Source of the DNA: Meishania litoralis
GTDB lineage: Bacteria; Bacteroidota; Bacteroidia; Flavobacteriales; Flavobacteriaceae
DNA length: 64,000 nt
NCBI RefSeq assembly: GCF_042611095.1
Contig: NZ_JBHFPV010000002.1
Location: 558,001 to 622,000, forward strand
Direction of reading: 5' to 3'
Shown: positions 1 through 8,216 of the stretch, piece by piece
How positions within the stretch are numbered: position 1 is the stretch's first letter
Layout of the letters: every line of letters starts with the position of its first letter
Notes under the pieces: model-generated
What the model saw: the letters and a program-made list of their open reading frames with translations, nothing else
Told to the model about the DNA's origin: nothing
Databases searched by the model: none
Translations under genes and position numbers: made by a program

Positions 1-140
1 TTCGTATTAAGAAAAACCGAAAAAAAAAGCCGGCAGCAATGAGGTTTCGATCAGGGTGTTTTCTTGATTTAGCACCTATTGCCTAACAGCAACACATTCG
101 GTAAAATCAACTTGTATCATTTTGGCATTGGCGTGAGAAC

Positions 141-2108
141 TTACACGAAGTTGAACCAGAACCGAACTCCTTCCTTGGTGTTGTCTACGTTCAATTTAGT
201 CTGCAATTGGTTGGCCAAACGGTTCATTAGGCGAATACCCATTGAAGAATTGGCCCTTTCATCGGTATCGTCGGGCAGCCCGACACCATTGTCGGTATAC
301 TCGAAGTAACCTTCCTTATCACCTATTTTACGAAGATGTATATATATTTTGCCATTCTCATCATCAAGAGGAAAAGCATATTTGAACGAATTAGATACAA
401 GCTCGTTCAAAATCAGGCCAAAGGGAATCGCACGATCGATATCAAGTTCCACTCCTTCGGCATCAATTGTAATGTTGATATTATGCCCCCCTTTTTTGTA
501 AACCGATTGAACACTGTTGATCAAACTTTCGATGTACCCCTGCATTTCGATTACCGAAAGATCATCGTTCTGATATAGTTTCTGATGGATCAAGGCCATC
601 GCCTTTACCCTACTCTTACCTTCTTCTAAAGCCTCAATGGCCGCCTTGCTTCGCGTATTCTTGGTCTGAAGGCTCAGCAAACTTGAAACCATTTGCAAAT
701 TGTTCTTAACCCTATGGTGTATCTCTTTCAACAGAGAATCTTTCTCAATCAATGAATTTTCGATAATATGCTTTTGCTCGGCAATAAGTCTTTGGTTCTT
801 TATACTTCTTAGATATGCATAGACCAGACCTGAAAACAAGAGCAAGGTGAATACCAGCGATATCAATACTATGTTGGTACGCTCATCTTGGGCGATCATT
901 TCGCTTCTCTGTCGTTCAATATCCTCCTTTTGAGCGTCCATTATTTTCTTTGTGTTCTTTTTTTCTTCGTCCATCACTGCGGCCAGTTGTTGTGTACGCA
1001 ACTCCGATTCATTGGCATTGATGGAATCTTTAATGCGAATTATACGTCGCAGATAAAATGCGGAATTTTCATAATCTGAAGTTTTACTATAATACAGAGA
1101 AAGTAATCGGTTCTTGTTGATTAGGTTGTCCAGCTTTTTAGTTGTAAGATTATCGCTCAGGTAATCCGTTGCTTTTTCAAGATCGTTCAACTGCAGGTAA
1201 CATTCTGCGATCGCCAATCTATTCTCTATGATCTCAGAAGAGAATGTCCCTTTTCCGTATTCCTCCAAAGTCTCCAAACTCGTTTCTAGATTTGGAATGG
1301 CGTCTTCATACTGTTGAAGCTCAACATAGCACTTACCGATATTACCCAAGATTTCGGCATTGAGAAGTTTACCCTCGATAATCTCTTTCTCAGTTTTGAC
1401 CTTGGTCACATCGATCATATTAAGATCACTATAGCTTCTGGCCTCCTTGAAGCGTGTAAGGGCGGTTGGTATAGACTTATCTAGTCTAAGGTATGTTCCA
1501 ACGGTATTTTTGTGCGCCGCAACCTGATAATAATTCTTTTCATCCAATGTCTTTTTGGCATAATCTATATAATCTTCCATTGCTTTACGATATAGGCCGA
1601 GATTAGAATAGATATCGTAAAATGCAATGTTATCGGTAAGGCCTAAATCTTTCTCTTCTTTTCGAATTTCGATTTGTTCAGTATACAATCCTAATTTACC
1701 ATAAACATCGTCCATTAGCTCGAGAAGAACCGCTTTGAGGTCGGCATCTAGCTTTTCGTCTCTTTGATAAATTTCTTTTGCAATGGCCAAGCTTCTATCA
1801 TACTCACCCAAATCATGGTATAATCGTGACTGCATGAGCCCATAACGGGCCATTTCGGTGGAGTCATTCGATCTTTGTGCCGAATTAAGATATTGGTTGA
1901 CCACTTCGAGCCAATCATATGCCGAATTCTCGCTATACCTGTTCGGAGTTTCAAAGAACAAGGTAAATCGAGCTGCAGATGAGTCGGCATTTTGAAAGAC
2001 ATCGAACGTACTTGAAGTCGATGTAGCGGTTTCTTGGGCAGGTAGCTGGTCAACGACCAAAAAAGTCATAAATAGTAATCCCAGGGTCTTGCCAAGCAAA
2101 TTCTTCAT
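141..2108 (-). CDS. TPR-containing sensor histidine kinase (HisKA_2 type)
   Basis: Predicted membrane sensor kinase of 655 aa. I start it at the ATG at 2108 because it gives a signal peptide (MKNLLGKTLG..., ending LPAQ); reading further upstream adds an unlikely 69-residue leader. Residues about 60-410 are TPR-like helical repeats, expected to be periplasmic. A single membrane helix lies at about 411-435. A coiled linker and the HisKA_2 H-box (KEIHHRVKNNLQ, His about 464) follow. The HATPase domain shows the N-box NELVSNSFKYAF, DNGVGLP and SMGIRLM. It lies 551 bp downstream of a LytTR regulator on the same strand, its likely partner. HisKA_2 kinases autophosphorylate on His; the signal is unknown. 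Confidence 0.9.
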   Translation of the reverse strand: MKNLLGKTLGLLFMTFLVVDQLPAQETATSTSSTFDVFQNADSSAARFTLFFETPNRYSENSAYDWLEVVNQYLNSAQRSNDSTEMARYGLMQSRLYHDLGEYDRSLAIAKEIYQRDEKLDADLKAVLLELMDDVYGKLGLYTEQIEIRKEEKDLGLTDNIAFYDIYSNLGLYRKAMEDYIDYAKKTLDEKNYYQVAAHKNTVGTYLRLDKSIPTALTRFKEARSYSDLNMIDVTKVKTEKEIIEGKLLNAEILGNIGKCYVELQQYEDAIPNLETSLETLEEYGKGTFSSEIIENRLAIAECYLQLNDLEKATDYLSDNLTTKKLDNLINKNRLLSLYYSKTSDYENSAFYLRRIIRIKDSINANESELRTQQLAAVMDEEKKNTKKIMDAQKEDIERQRSEMIAQDERTNIVLISLVFTLLLFSGLVYAYLRSIKNQRLIAEQKHIIENSLIEKDSLLKEIHHRVKNNLQMVSSLLSLQTKNTRSKAAIEALEEGKSRVKAMALIHQKLYQNDDLSVIEMQGYIESLINSVQSVYKKGGHNINITIDAEGVELDIDRAIPFGLILNELVSNSFKYAFPLDDENGKIYIHLRKIGDKEGYFEYTDNGVGLPDDTDERANSSMGIRLMNRLANQLQTKLNVDNTKEGVRFWFNFV

Positions 2109-2302
2109 AGTATCGACGGAACAGGCCAAAAATAGAACGGTTTTACCAATTAATTGTTGCGGAACAATTACGATGATGTTGACAACTTTGATTTTCTGGT
2201 TCAAGATCTTTTTCAACAAATCAAATTGAACTGTGCGTTTGATGCCACAACCTTTAATACCCATCAATAAAACTCTTGCAGAGAATATCGCTGAAACATT
2301 AA

Positions 2303-2335
2303 AAAAAAGCTGCATAACGCGTACACAGCTTTTTT
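2303..2335 (-). terminator. Terminator-like stem-loop in the kinase leader
   Basis: The arms AAAAAAGCTG (2303-2312) and CAGCTTTTTT (2326-2335) pair perfectly around a 13-nt loop. Read on the minus strand the stem ends in a run of T. It could stop read-through from the regulator or act as an attenuator about 195 nt before the kinase start. The stem is AU-rich, so its strength is uncertain. Confidence 0.5.
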
Positions 2336-2420
2336 AAGTCTATTATCAACATGATAAGGTTTGGGGTACCTTTTCTAATGATTTCAAAATTATTGTTTTG
2401 TGCCGTATCTTCAGGAATAA

Positions 2421-2502
2421 TGTTGTGTAATGCCCGATTTTTGTTGTGTAATGCAATTATGGGGTTTCACCATGCATTTCATCGGTTTTTTTTGCATTTC
2501 AT
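2421..2502. promoter_or_regulatory. Helically phased direct repeats, candidate LytTR binding region
   Basis: The 13-mer TGTTGTGTAATGC occurs perfectly at 2421-2433 and 2442-2454. The 10-mer TGCATTTCAT occurs at 2473-2482 and 2493-2502. The shared TGC core falls at 2431, 2452, 2473 and 2493, a spacing of 21, 21 and 20 bp, so all copies face the same side of the helix. LytTR regulators classically bind two direct repeats about 21-22 bp apart; that the adjacent regulator binds here is inference. Confidence 0.45.
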
Positions 2503-2659
2503 GGATATCAAAAATTTTATTTGTGGGCATATTAGGCGTAACCATAATTCACGATAATAGAATTGCAGTTAGATAAACCCAAGATGGGAAACCAAGACTT
2601 CCGATCAAGCCTTACATTTTTGAAACCGAATCAAAGAATTTGTCCTAAAAAATTAGGCT

Positions 2660-3409
2660 CTAAGAATTCATGGCAGATATGATAAACTCTTTGAATTCCT
2701 TCGATATAGGAATCAAATTGTTGTTTATCATAATATCCTTAGAGTTAATGGCATCTATGTGGTCAACATTCACAATGTAGGACTTGTGCGCGCGATAAAA
2801 CTTGTTCTTGGGTAGTTTTTCAAGATAATCTTTAAGCGGGGAGCGCACCAAAAACTTTTTATCGACCGTATTTACCTCAAGATAGACATTATCGGCCTTT
2901 ATAAACTGTATCTCTTCAAACTGAATGCGATAGTAGAGATGTTGTTTCTTTACAAAAATCGAATCTTTTAGAACACTGTTCGACATAGGTACATCAGAAC
3001 TGCCATTACTAGCACTTGGCTTTTCATCGGAATAAATAAAATTAGACAAGGCAATTTCAATCGAAGTGTACAGATCTTGCTGTTCGAACGGTTTTACCAA
3101 ATAACCGTTCGGCTTGACAGTCTTGGCATTCTCAACGGTGGCCCGATCCGAATTGGAAGTGACGAAAATAAACGGTATGTTATAGTTCTCTCGAATATGT
3201 TTTCCTAGATCGATGCCCGTCTTGTCGGATGCCAAGATAATATCGATAAGAACGAGATCTACTTCTTTTGTCTTCAAGACCTCTTCGGCCTGCTCATAAA
3301 CGATTACGTTATCAACGATTTCATAACCGATTTCTTCGAGCATCGATTGCATATCGTCGGCAATAATCACATTGTCTTCTACGATAAGTATTCTAATAGG
3401 TTGTTCCAA
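2660..3409 (-). CDS. LytTR family response regulator
   Basis: Two-domain response regulator of 249 aa. The receiver (about 5-120) has acidic residues E11/D12, phospho-acceptor D56 (VLIDI), T84 and K106 (LVKPF), so it should be phosphorylatable. The LytTR DNA-binding domain occupies about 153-247. The start is TTG at 3409: an in-frame stop lies shortly upstream and the first beta strand begins at residue 6, so no later start fits. The menA stop lies 33 bp upstream on the same strand, and a TAATTTTG -7-like box overlaps it at 3438-3445. The TPR histidine kinase downstream is the probable partner; target genes are unknown. Confidence 0.92.
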   Translation of the reverse strand: MEQPIRILIVEDNVIIADDMQSMLEEIGYEIVDNVIVYEQAEEVLKTKEVDLVLIDIILASDKTGIDLGKHIRENYNIPFIFVTSNSDRATVENAKTVKPNGYLVKPFEQQDLYTSIEIALSNFIYSDEKPSASNGSSDVPMSNSVLKDSIFVKKQHLYYRIQFEEIQFIKADNVYLEVNTVDKKFLVRSPLKDYLEKLPKNKFYRAHKSYIVNVDHIDAINSKDIMINNNLIPISKEFKEFIISAMNS

Positions 3410-3442
3410 AGTGTTTGGGATTTAGGTGGTTAGTATTCAAAA

Positions 3443-4351
3443 TTACAAAAAATTATTATAAGTGATATAAAACAACATGGCGAGCAAAAAGGTGCTCAGC
3501 GCTAGTTTTTTTAACTCGGGATCTAGTTTAATAGGTTCTTTTGTATGCCAAACTTTCAACAAATGCAACAGTATCGGAACAAAGGCCAGTATTGGCAAGA
3601 AATGATACCAAAATGCAGCTTTCAATAGGATAAAAACCATCAAACAACCAAATGCCGTAAGCAATAAAAATACATGGTAGCGCTTTCCTTTTCGAAAACC
3701 CATCTTAACGACCAATGTATTCTTACCTACTTTTTGGTCATTCTCAAAATCACGTAAATTGTTCAGATTCAAAACCCCTGTACTTAAAAGACCAATTACG
3801 GCAGCCGGCAAAAATGACCACCAGACCCACTCTTTTGTATATAGAAACATTGTTCCTACAACGGCCAAAAGGCCAAAAAAGAGAAACACGGACAAATCGC
3901 CCAAACCATGATAACCATATGCGGAATCCCCAATGGTATATCGTACGGCCGCCCAAATGCTGACCAGTCCTAGAACGGTGAAAAGCAGAAAATATTCTAA
4001 ATACTCGGTTCCGAATGCAACATATAGAACAAGAAGTACCAGTAATAGGCTGATTACAATGGAAATGATTATGCCGGTCTTCAGCTCATTTCGCGTTAAC
4101 ATTCCACTTTGCAAGACCCTTTTTGGGCCGATTCGCCCTTCGTTATCGGTGCCTTTGACACCATCGCCATAATCATTGGCAAAATTTGAAGTGACTTGAA
4201 AGCTAATTGTGGTCAACAAGGCTAGAAAAAATATCCTCTTGTCAGAATAACTTTGAAAATTGGCAAGTGCCGTACCTGTTATTACCCCTGAAACGGATAA
4301 TGGTAGCGTGCGCAACCTAGCCGCATCGAGCCAAGTGGAGAGTTTCGACAA
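3443..4351 (-). CDS. menA: 1,4-dihydroxy-2-naphthoate polyprenyltransferase
   Basis: Membrane prenyltransferase (302 aa) that attaches the isoprenoid tail to 1,4-dihydroxy-2-naphthoate, giving demethylmenaquinone. The UbiA/MenA prenyl-diphosphate motif NFANDYGDGVKGTD lies at about 56-69 and a second polar motif NLNNLRDFENDQKVGKNT further on, with about eight hydrophobic helices between and after. The start is TTG at 4351, one base after the stop of the upstream SPOR-like gene, so translation is probably coupled. No ATG precedes the conserved N-terminal block. It shares strand and neighbourhood with menD and menF. Confidence 0.93.
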   Translation of the reverse strand: MSKLSTWLDAARLRTLPLSVSGVITGTALANFQSYSDKRIFFLALLTTISFQVTSNFANDYGDGVKGTDNEGRIGPKRVLQSGMLTRNELKTGIIISIVISLLLVLLVLYVAFGTEYLEYFLLFTVLGLVSIWAAVRYTIGDSAYGYHGLGDLSVFLFFGLLAVVGTMFLYTKEWVWWSFLPAAVIGLLSTGVLNLNNLRDFENDQKVGKNTLVVKMGFRKGKRYHVFLLLTAFGCLMVFILLKAAFWYHFLPILAFVPILLHLLKVWHTKEPIKLDPELKKLALSTFLLAMLFYITYNNFL

Positions 4352-4352
4352 A

Positions 4353-4952
4353 CTAATATGGATCTTCTATTTTTATACGTTTACCTTCTTTGTAAGAAGC
4401 AACAAAGGCATCTTTAAACCCGATATCTACCAATTGTTTTCTGAATTTTTGGGCTTCCTGCAAGGTTTCGAAGTTTCCCAAGGAATACGAATAAAATGGG
4501 TTCGTTTTAACGAACATGGTATTGGTAAGTGCCTCAGATGCCAAGGTCACATTGTTATCGACAAAGGATTTAACCTGAACGGAGTAGACCTTTTCTTTTT
4601 CAAGAAAGTTCTTGGCCAAATAAAACTCCTTTACTAAGCTCAACTCTTCATTTTGCTGTTTTAGATTGTCCAACCTATTCTTTATGGCGTCCAAACTATC
4701 GATATCTGAAAGCACATATTGATCCTGTGCCTCAAAATTATTCTGGCTCAACCCGGCGGTAAAAGCAGTGATTGCCAAAGTGCCGATCAAAAAAAGTCCG
4801 GTAATTCCGGCAAGCACATTTCGCTGGATCTTACTTCTCTTGAGTTCTTTGTTCTTGAATTTTATTTGATCTAAAAGGCGTTCGTTTATTATTTGGGCTT
4901 TGTCTATGTCCTTATGGAGCTCCAACAAATCACTTTCTTCTATGAATGGCAT
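4353..4952 (-). CDS. Membrane-anchored protein with SPOR-like C-terminal domain
   Basis: 199 aa. An N-terminal coiled-coil segment (about 10-42, rich in K/E/L) is followed by one membrane helix at about 45-66, another coiled segment (about 85-118) and a C-terminal domain (about 121-199). The VQVKSF start, the FYSYSLGNFETLQEAQKFR core and the final DAFVASY strand resemble SPOR domains, which bind denuded peptidoglycan glycans. Topology would be cytoplasmic N-terminus and periplasmic C-terminus. It is adjacent to and probably co-transcribed with menA. Function is not known; the SPOR assignment is by pattern only. Confidence 0.75.
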   Translation of the reverse strand: MPFIEESDLLELHKDIDKAQIINERLLDQIKFKNKELKRSKIQRNVLAGITGLFLIGTLAITAFTAGLSQNNFEAQDQYVLSDIDSLDAIKNRLDNLKQQNEELSLVKEFYLAKNFLEKEKVYSVQVKSFVDNNVTLASEALTNTMFVKTNPFYSYSLGNFETLQEAQKFRKQLVDIGFKDAFVASYKEGKRIKIEDPY

Positions 4953-5000
4953 CTGTTTACAATTTTTAGGGGACCGTCAAGGCTAAATTTAACAAAAAAT

Positions 5001-5030
5001 AAGGCATTGTTAACAATAATATTTTGCCTT
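5001..5030. promoter_or_regulatory. Nested palindrome upstream of the SPOR-like gene
   Basis: A perfect 12-bp palindrome, ATTGTTAACAAT, sits at 5006-5017, and outer arms AAGGCA (5001-5006) and TGCCTT (5025-5030) are also complementary. It lies about 50 bp upstream of the start at 4952. It may be an operator; no regulator can be assigned. Confidence 0.3.
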
Positions 5031-5128
5031 TTGTTACAAAAATAGCTTTTTAGCAGGCAAAGTACCAAAAAACTATGGTTAAACTACTATAAGACTGATA
5101 ATCAAAAGAGTAATAATTATGTATTATG

Positions 5129-5962
5129 CTATCTGGCTGTATGAATACCGTCAGCTTTGATAAGGATTTTTCTTGCTTTGTAAAGAGTCCCTATCCCTTT
5201 TTTAAAAGTTTTCTTGCTCATTTGCAGTTCTTCTTTGATCGCTTCGGGACTTGATTTGTCATGCAAGGGAAGGAAACCCCCATGGGCCTGCAAGGTTTCG
5301 TAGATTTTATTGGCGGCCGGCTCTAAAATATCAACTCCAATGGGTTGGAGCGAAACATCGATCTTTCCATCCTTTCGTATTTTTTTAACGACGCCCTTGG
5401 TAAGATCCCCTACTGATACTTTTTTGAACACCTCATCAAAATATACCAAGCCTTTGTGTTTATGGTTTATAATTACTTCCCATCCCAATTCGGTCTTGCG
5501 GGTAACGACGAGCTCTACCTCCTCACCTTCCGTCAGCGTGATATTTTCATTGCTCAAAAAACGTTCTAATTTGTTCGAGCCCACAAGTCGATTGGTTTTT
5601 TGATCTAGATAACAGTAAACAACATACCATTGCCCCTCGACCATCTTATGCCGTTGTTCTCGAAAAGGCACCAAAAGGTGCTTCTCCAATCCCCAATCCA
5701 TAAAGGCTCCAAATTCATTGACCTCGGCTACTTTGAGCAACTGGAATTCATTGATTATAATCTCTGGTTCAATATTTGTGGCTATAGGGCGTTCGGCATG
5801 GTCCAAATAACAAAAAACGGTCAACGCACCGCCAATCTCAAAGGTATCGGGCACATACTTATTGGGCAATAAAATCTCGTTCCCTTCCCCGTCGCCCAAA
5901 AACAGGCCGACGCTTGTTTCCCTTAATATTTCAAGCGTATTGAAATCTCCTAGTGCTATCAT
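5129..5962 (-). CDS. cvfB: CvfB-family S1 RNA-binding protein
   Basis: About 277 aa, resembling the CvfB/YitL family: tandem S1-type OB folds followed by a winged-helix domain. Visible markers are NTLEILRETSVGLFLGDGEG at the start, the repeated GAFMDWGLEKHLLVPFREQ type S1 strand, and a C-terminal segment (LQMSKKTFKKGIGTLYKAR) typical of the family's winged helix. I start at the ATG at 5962; a TTG six codons upstream is the only alternative. The family binds RNA and affects virulence regulators in Staphylococcus; its role in Bacteroidota is unknown. Spacing suggests it can be co-transcribed with the men genes, although a terminator separates it from DUF2853. Confidence 0.88.
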   Translation of the reverse strand: MIALGDFNTLEILRETSVGLFLGDGEGNEILLPNKYVPDTFEIGGALTVFCYLDHAERPIATNIEPEIIINEFQLLKVAEVNEFGAFMDWGLEKHLLVPFREQRHKMVEGQWYVVYCYLDQKTNRLVGSNKLERFLSNENITLTEGEEVELVVTRKTELGWEVIINHKHKGLVYFDEVFKKVSVGDLTKGVVKKIRKDGKIDVSLQPIGVDILEPAANKIYETLQAHGGFLPLHDKSSPEAIKEELQMSKKTFKKGIGTLYKARKILIKADGIHTAR

Positions 5963-5990
5963 GACGCTAATGTAGTTCAAGTAGGGTGCA

Positions 5991-6024
5991 AAAAAAAACC
6001 GTTTCTTAAGTGAAACGGTTTTTA
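5991..6024 (-). terminator. Rho-independent terminator after the DUF2853 gene
   Basis: The arms AAACCGTTTC (5997-6006) and GAAACGGTTT (6012-6021) pair perfectly with a 5-nt loop. On the minus strand the stem is followed by a run of T (complement of the A run at 5990-5998). It separates the menI-menF-menD-DUF2853 transcript from cvfB. Confidence 0.85.
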
Positions 6025-6039
6025 TTATCCCGATAGATC

Positions 6040-6381
6040 TTATTTATAAACCGAGGCCTTTTTAAAATGCTTGCAAAGCATATAGTAAACTACGGCACGA
6101 TGTTTATTCTTATTGGATGATCCGTATTTATCCAAAACACTTTTGATGGCTTCCATTAACTGAGGACCATCTTTCATTCCCAGTTTTTTAATCAAATAGT
6201 TGTTTTTGACCGTCTCCAATTCTTTATCATCGTTGCCTGAAACCTTTGAAGCATCCAAATTATAGATGGCCGGGCCAAGCCCAACGGTTACCTTGGTCAA
6301 AAGATCCATGTCGGCGGATTCGCCAAATTTTTCTTTGATATCCGCGGCATACTTTACGATTAAATCATCTCTTTTACTCAT
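6040..6381 (-). CDS. DUF2853 family protein
   Basis: 113-aa soluble, helix-rich protein matching the DUF2853 family in length and pattern (MSKRDDLIVKYAADIKEKFG..., LITKVTVGLGPAIYN-like core, KHRAVVYYMLCKHF near the end). No signal peptide or membrane segment. Function is unknown. It follows menD by 21 bp on the same strand and is followed by a strong terminator, so it is the last gene of the menI-menF-menD unit; this position suggests co-expression but not a role in quinone synthesis. Confidence 0.85.
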   Translation of the reverse strand: MSKRDDLIVKYAADIKEKFGESADMDLLTKVTVGLGPAIYNLDASKVSGNDDKELETVKNNYLIKKLGMKDGPQLMEAIKSVLDKYGSSNKNKHRAVVYYMLCKHFKKASVYK

Positions 6382-6402
6382 AATAGTTAGTGTTCAAATT
6401 AA

Positions 6403-8172
6403 TTAATGGTTAATAATTTCCGAAGATATAAAATCGAAATAACCGAGCAAAATTTTATTGTTGGTAAACCGCGGCGTAAAAACCTCAAGCAGTTGAGGTT
6501 TATTCGATTCATTAAAGAAATCATTAAGGGCGACTTGCAAAGATTTTTGATTATCGGAAGACCTATATGAAATACCGAACATTTGACAAAGGTTCTTGGC
6601 GTTTAGGCCATGTACGGTCTCGAAATAGGTTTCAAAATTGGCAGTGTCTTCCTTGCCGGGTAGAATTCTAAAGATCCCTCCCCCGCCGTTGTTGACCACG
6701 ATTATTCGAAAATCGGGTCTTATGTGGGTATTCCACAAACCGTTGCTATCATAGAGAAAACCAAGGTCTCCACTGATAAAAATGGTAGGTTCTTTATGGT
6801 ACATAGAGGCTCCGATAGCGGTAGAGGTACTGCCATCGATACCGCTTGTTCCTCTGTTGCAATATACTTTTACAGAAGGGTCTTGGTCAAAAAGTTGTGC
6901 GTACCGAACCGTGGAACTATTGGCCAATTGCAGTTGATAATTCGGGGGGATACTTTTTAAGACATGATTGAAAACCGTCATATCGGAAAAAGGCATTTCA
7001 TTTAAATAGGCTTCCCTTTTTTCCAAATAATGCTCTTTCAAGGCATTCCATTGCCTATAATAATTACTCGATATTGGTTTTATTCCTTGAACAAAATCAC
7101 GAAAGAACGCGTTGGCATCCATTTTAAAGTGATGTGAAAGACAGAAAAAAGTATTCAAAGCTTTTTTCGAATCGACATGCCAATGGTGCCTGGGACGATA
7201 TTCCCTTAGAAAGGCCTTGATTTTTTTCGATACGATAAGACCACCAAAAGTGAACAACAAATCGGGTTGTAGTTTTTTAAAGACAGTCGCATTATCCTCA
7301 AGCTTTTCAACCGGGGCAATTATGCTATCGATACTGGGAAAGAAATTTGGATGGTGCAAGTTCGATGTAGTCTCGGTCAAGACCACCACTGAAGGGTCTT
7401 TCGCCAGAACATCGAGAAACTGTTGTTCAATTGTATTAGGGGGATTCACCCCCACAAGAATCATTTTTCGTTCCGAAGCATTCCAAACGTCCCAAAACGT
7501 TTCCATCTTAATTTCGAGATTGCTCTCTTCATCATTGAAAACCAATTCAGGATCTACGGGAGGGGCTTTTGACACGTCGTACAACGGCTCTTCAAAAGGA
7601 ATGTTGATGTGCACTGGCGTACGTTCCTTCAACGCAATATTGATGGCCTTGTTCAATTCTTGGACATTGAAAGTTAAAACTTCTTGTTGCAACCGATCGA
7701 CCGAACCACCTGTCAACCATTGAGGTGCATAGTATGAAATACGCTCTGTTGAATGTGATATATCTTGGCGTAAATTGGCCGAATAACCGATGTGCCTATC
7801 GAAAACACGGTCTTGGCGAATGGTCTGACCGTCGCCAATATCGACCTTATAGGCTGGTCTATCGGCCGAAATAACGACCAAGGGGATATCGCTATAAAAA
7901 GCTTCGGCAATGGCAGGATAATAATTCAACAAGGCACTGCCAGAGGTGCACACCAAAACCACGGGACGTCTTATCTGCTGCGCAATGCCCAGGGCAAAAA
8001 ACCCGGCACAACGTTCGTCGACAATGCTGAAACATTTGAAAAATGGATCTTCGGAGAACCCAATGGTCAATGGGGCATTTCTTGATCCGGGAGAAATTAC
8101 AACGTTCTCAAGTCCCTTTGCTTTGCAATGTTGAACAACGGACCTAGCCGACGGAATACTCGAATGCTTCAT
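6403..8172 (-). CDS. menD: 2-succinyl-5-enolpyruvyl-6-hydroxy-3-cyclohexene-1-carboxylate synthase
   Basis: Thiamine-diphosphate enzyme (589 aa) joining isochorismate and 2-oxoglutarate in menaquinone synthesis. Visible marks: NVVISPGSRNAPLTIGF near the N-terminus, the VCTSGSALLNYYPAIAEA motif, PVHINIPFEEPL, and the ThDP/Mg site region SGDLGFLYDSNGLW followed by VNNGGGGIFRILPG. Length fits the family. The start is ATG at 8172; a TTG three codons earlier is possible. It lies just downstream of menF, which makes its substrate, and both are on the same strand. Confidence 0.96.
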   Translation of the reverse strand: MKHSSIPSARSVVQHCKAKGLENVVISPGSRNAPLTIGFSEDPFFKCFSIVDERCAGFFALGIAQQIRRPVVLVCTSGSALLNYYPAIAEAFYSDIPLVVISADRPAYKVDIGDGQTIRQDRVFDRHIGYSANLRQDISHSTERISYYAPQWLTGGSVDRLQQEVLTFNVQELNKAINIALKERTPVHINIPFEEPLYDVSKAPPVDPELVFNDEESNLEIKMETFWDVWNASERKMILVGVNPPNTIEQQFLDVLAKDPSVVVLTETTSNLHHPNFFPSIDSIIAPVEKLEDNATVFKKLQPDLLFTFGGLIVSKKIKAFLREYRPRHHWHVDSKKALNTFFCLSHHFKMDANAFFRDFVQGIKPISSNYYRQWNALKEHYLEKREAYLNEMPFSDMTVFNHVLKSIPPNYQLQLANSSTVRYAQLFDQDPSVKVYCNRGTSGIDGSTSTAIGASMYHKEPTIFISGDLGFLYDSNGLWNTHIRPDFRIIVVNNGGGGIFRILPGKEDTANFETYFETVHGLNAKNLCQMFGISYRSSDNQKSLQVALNDFFNESNKPQLLEVFTPRFTNNKILLGYFDFISSEIINH

Positions 8173-8216
8173 AGTCGACAAAAATACAATGCCACCCCGT
8201 TATAGACCAATAATTT

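Larger units (their letters stand above)
2109..2659. other. Long noncoding stretch between LytTR regulator and histidine kinase
   Basis: About 550 bp without a credible gene. It holds a stem-loop near 2303-2335 and four phased TGC-containing repeats at 2421-2502. Short open frames here have no family resemblance and run through the repeats. On the minus strand this is the leader/promoter region of the kinase gene. Confidence 0.7.

Noticed and set aside
2351..2557. Open frame of 68 codons on the plus strand in the kinase leader
   Set aside because: It runs through the phased repeats, which generate its repeated LCNA residues, and has no family pattern or plausible start context.
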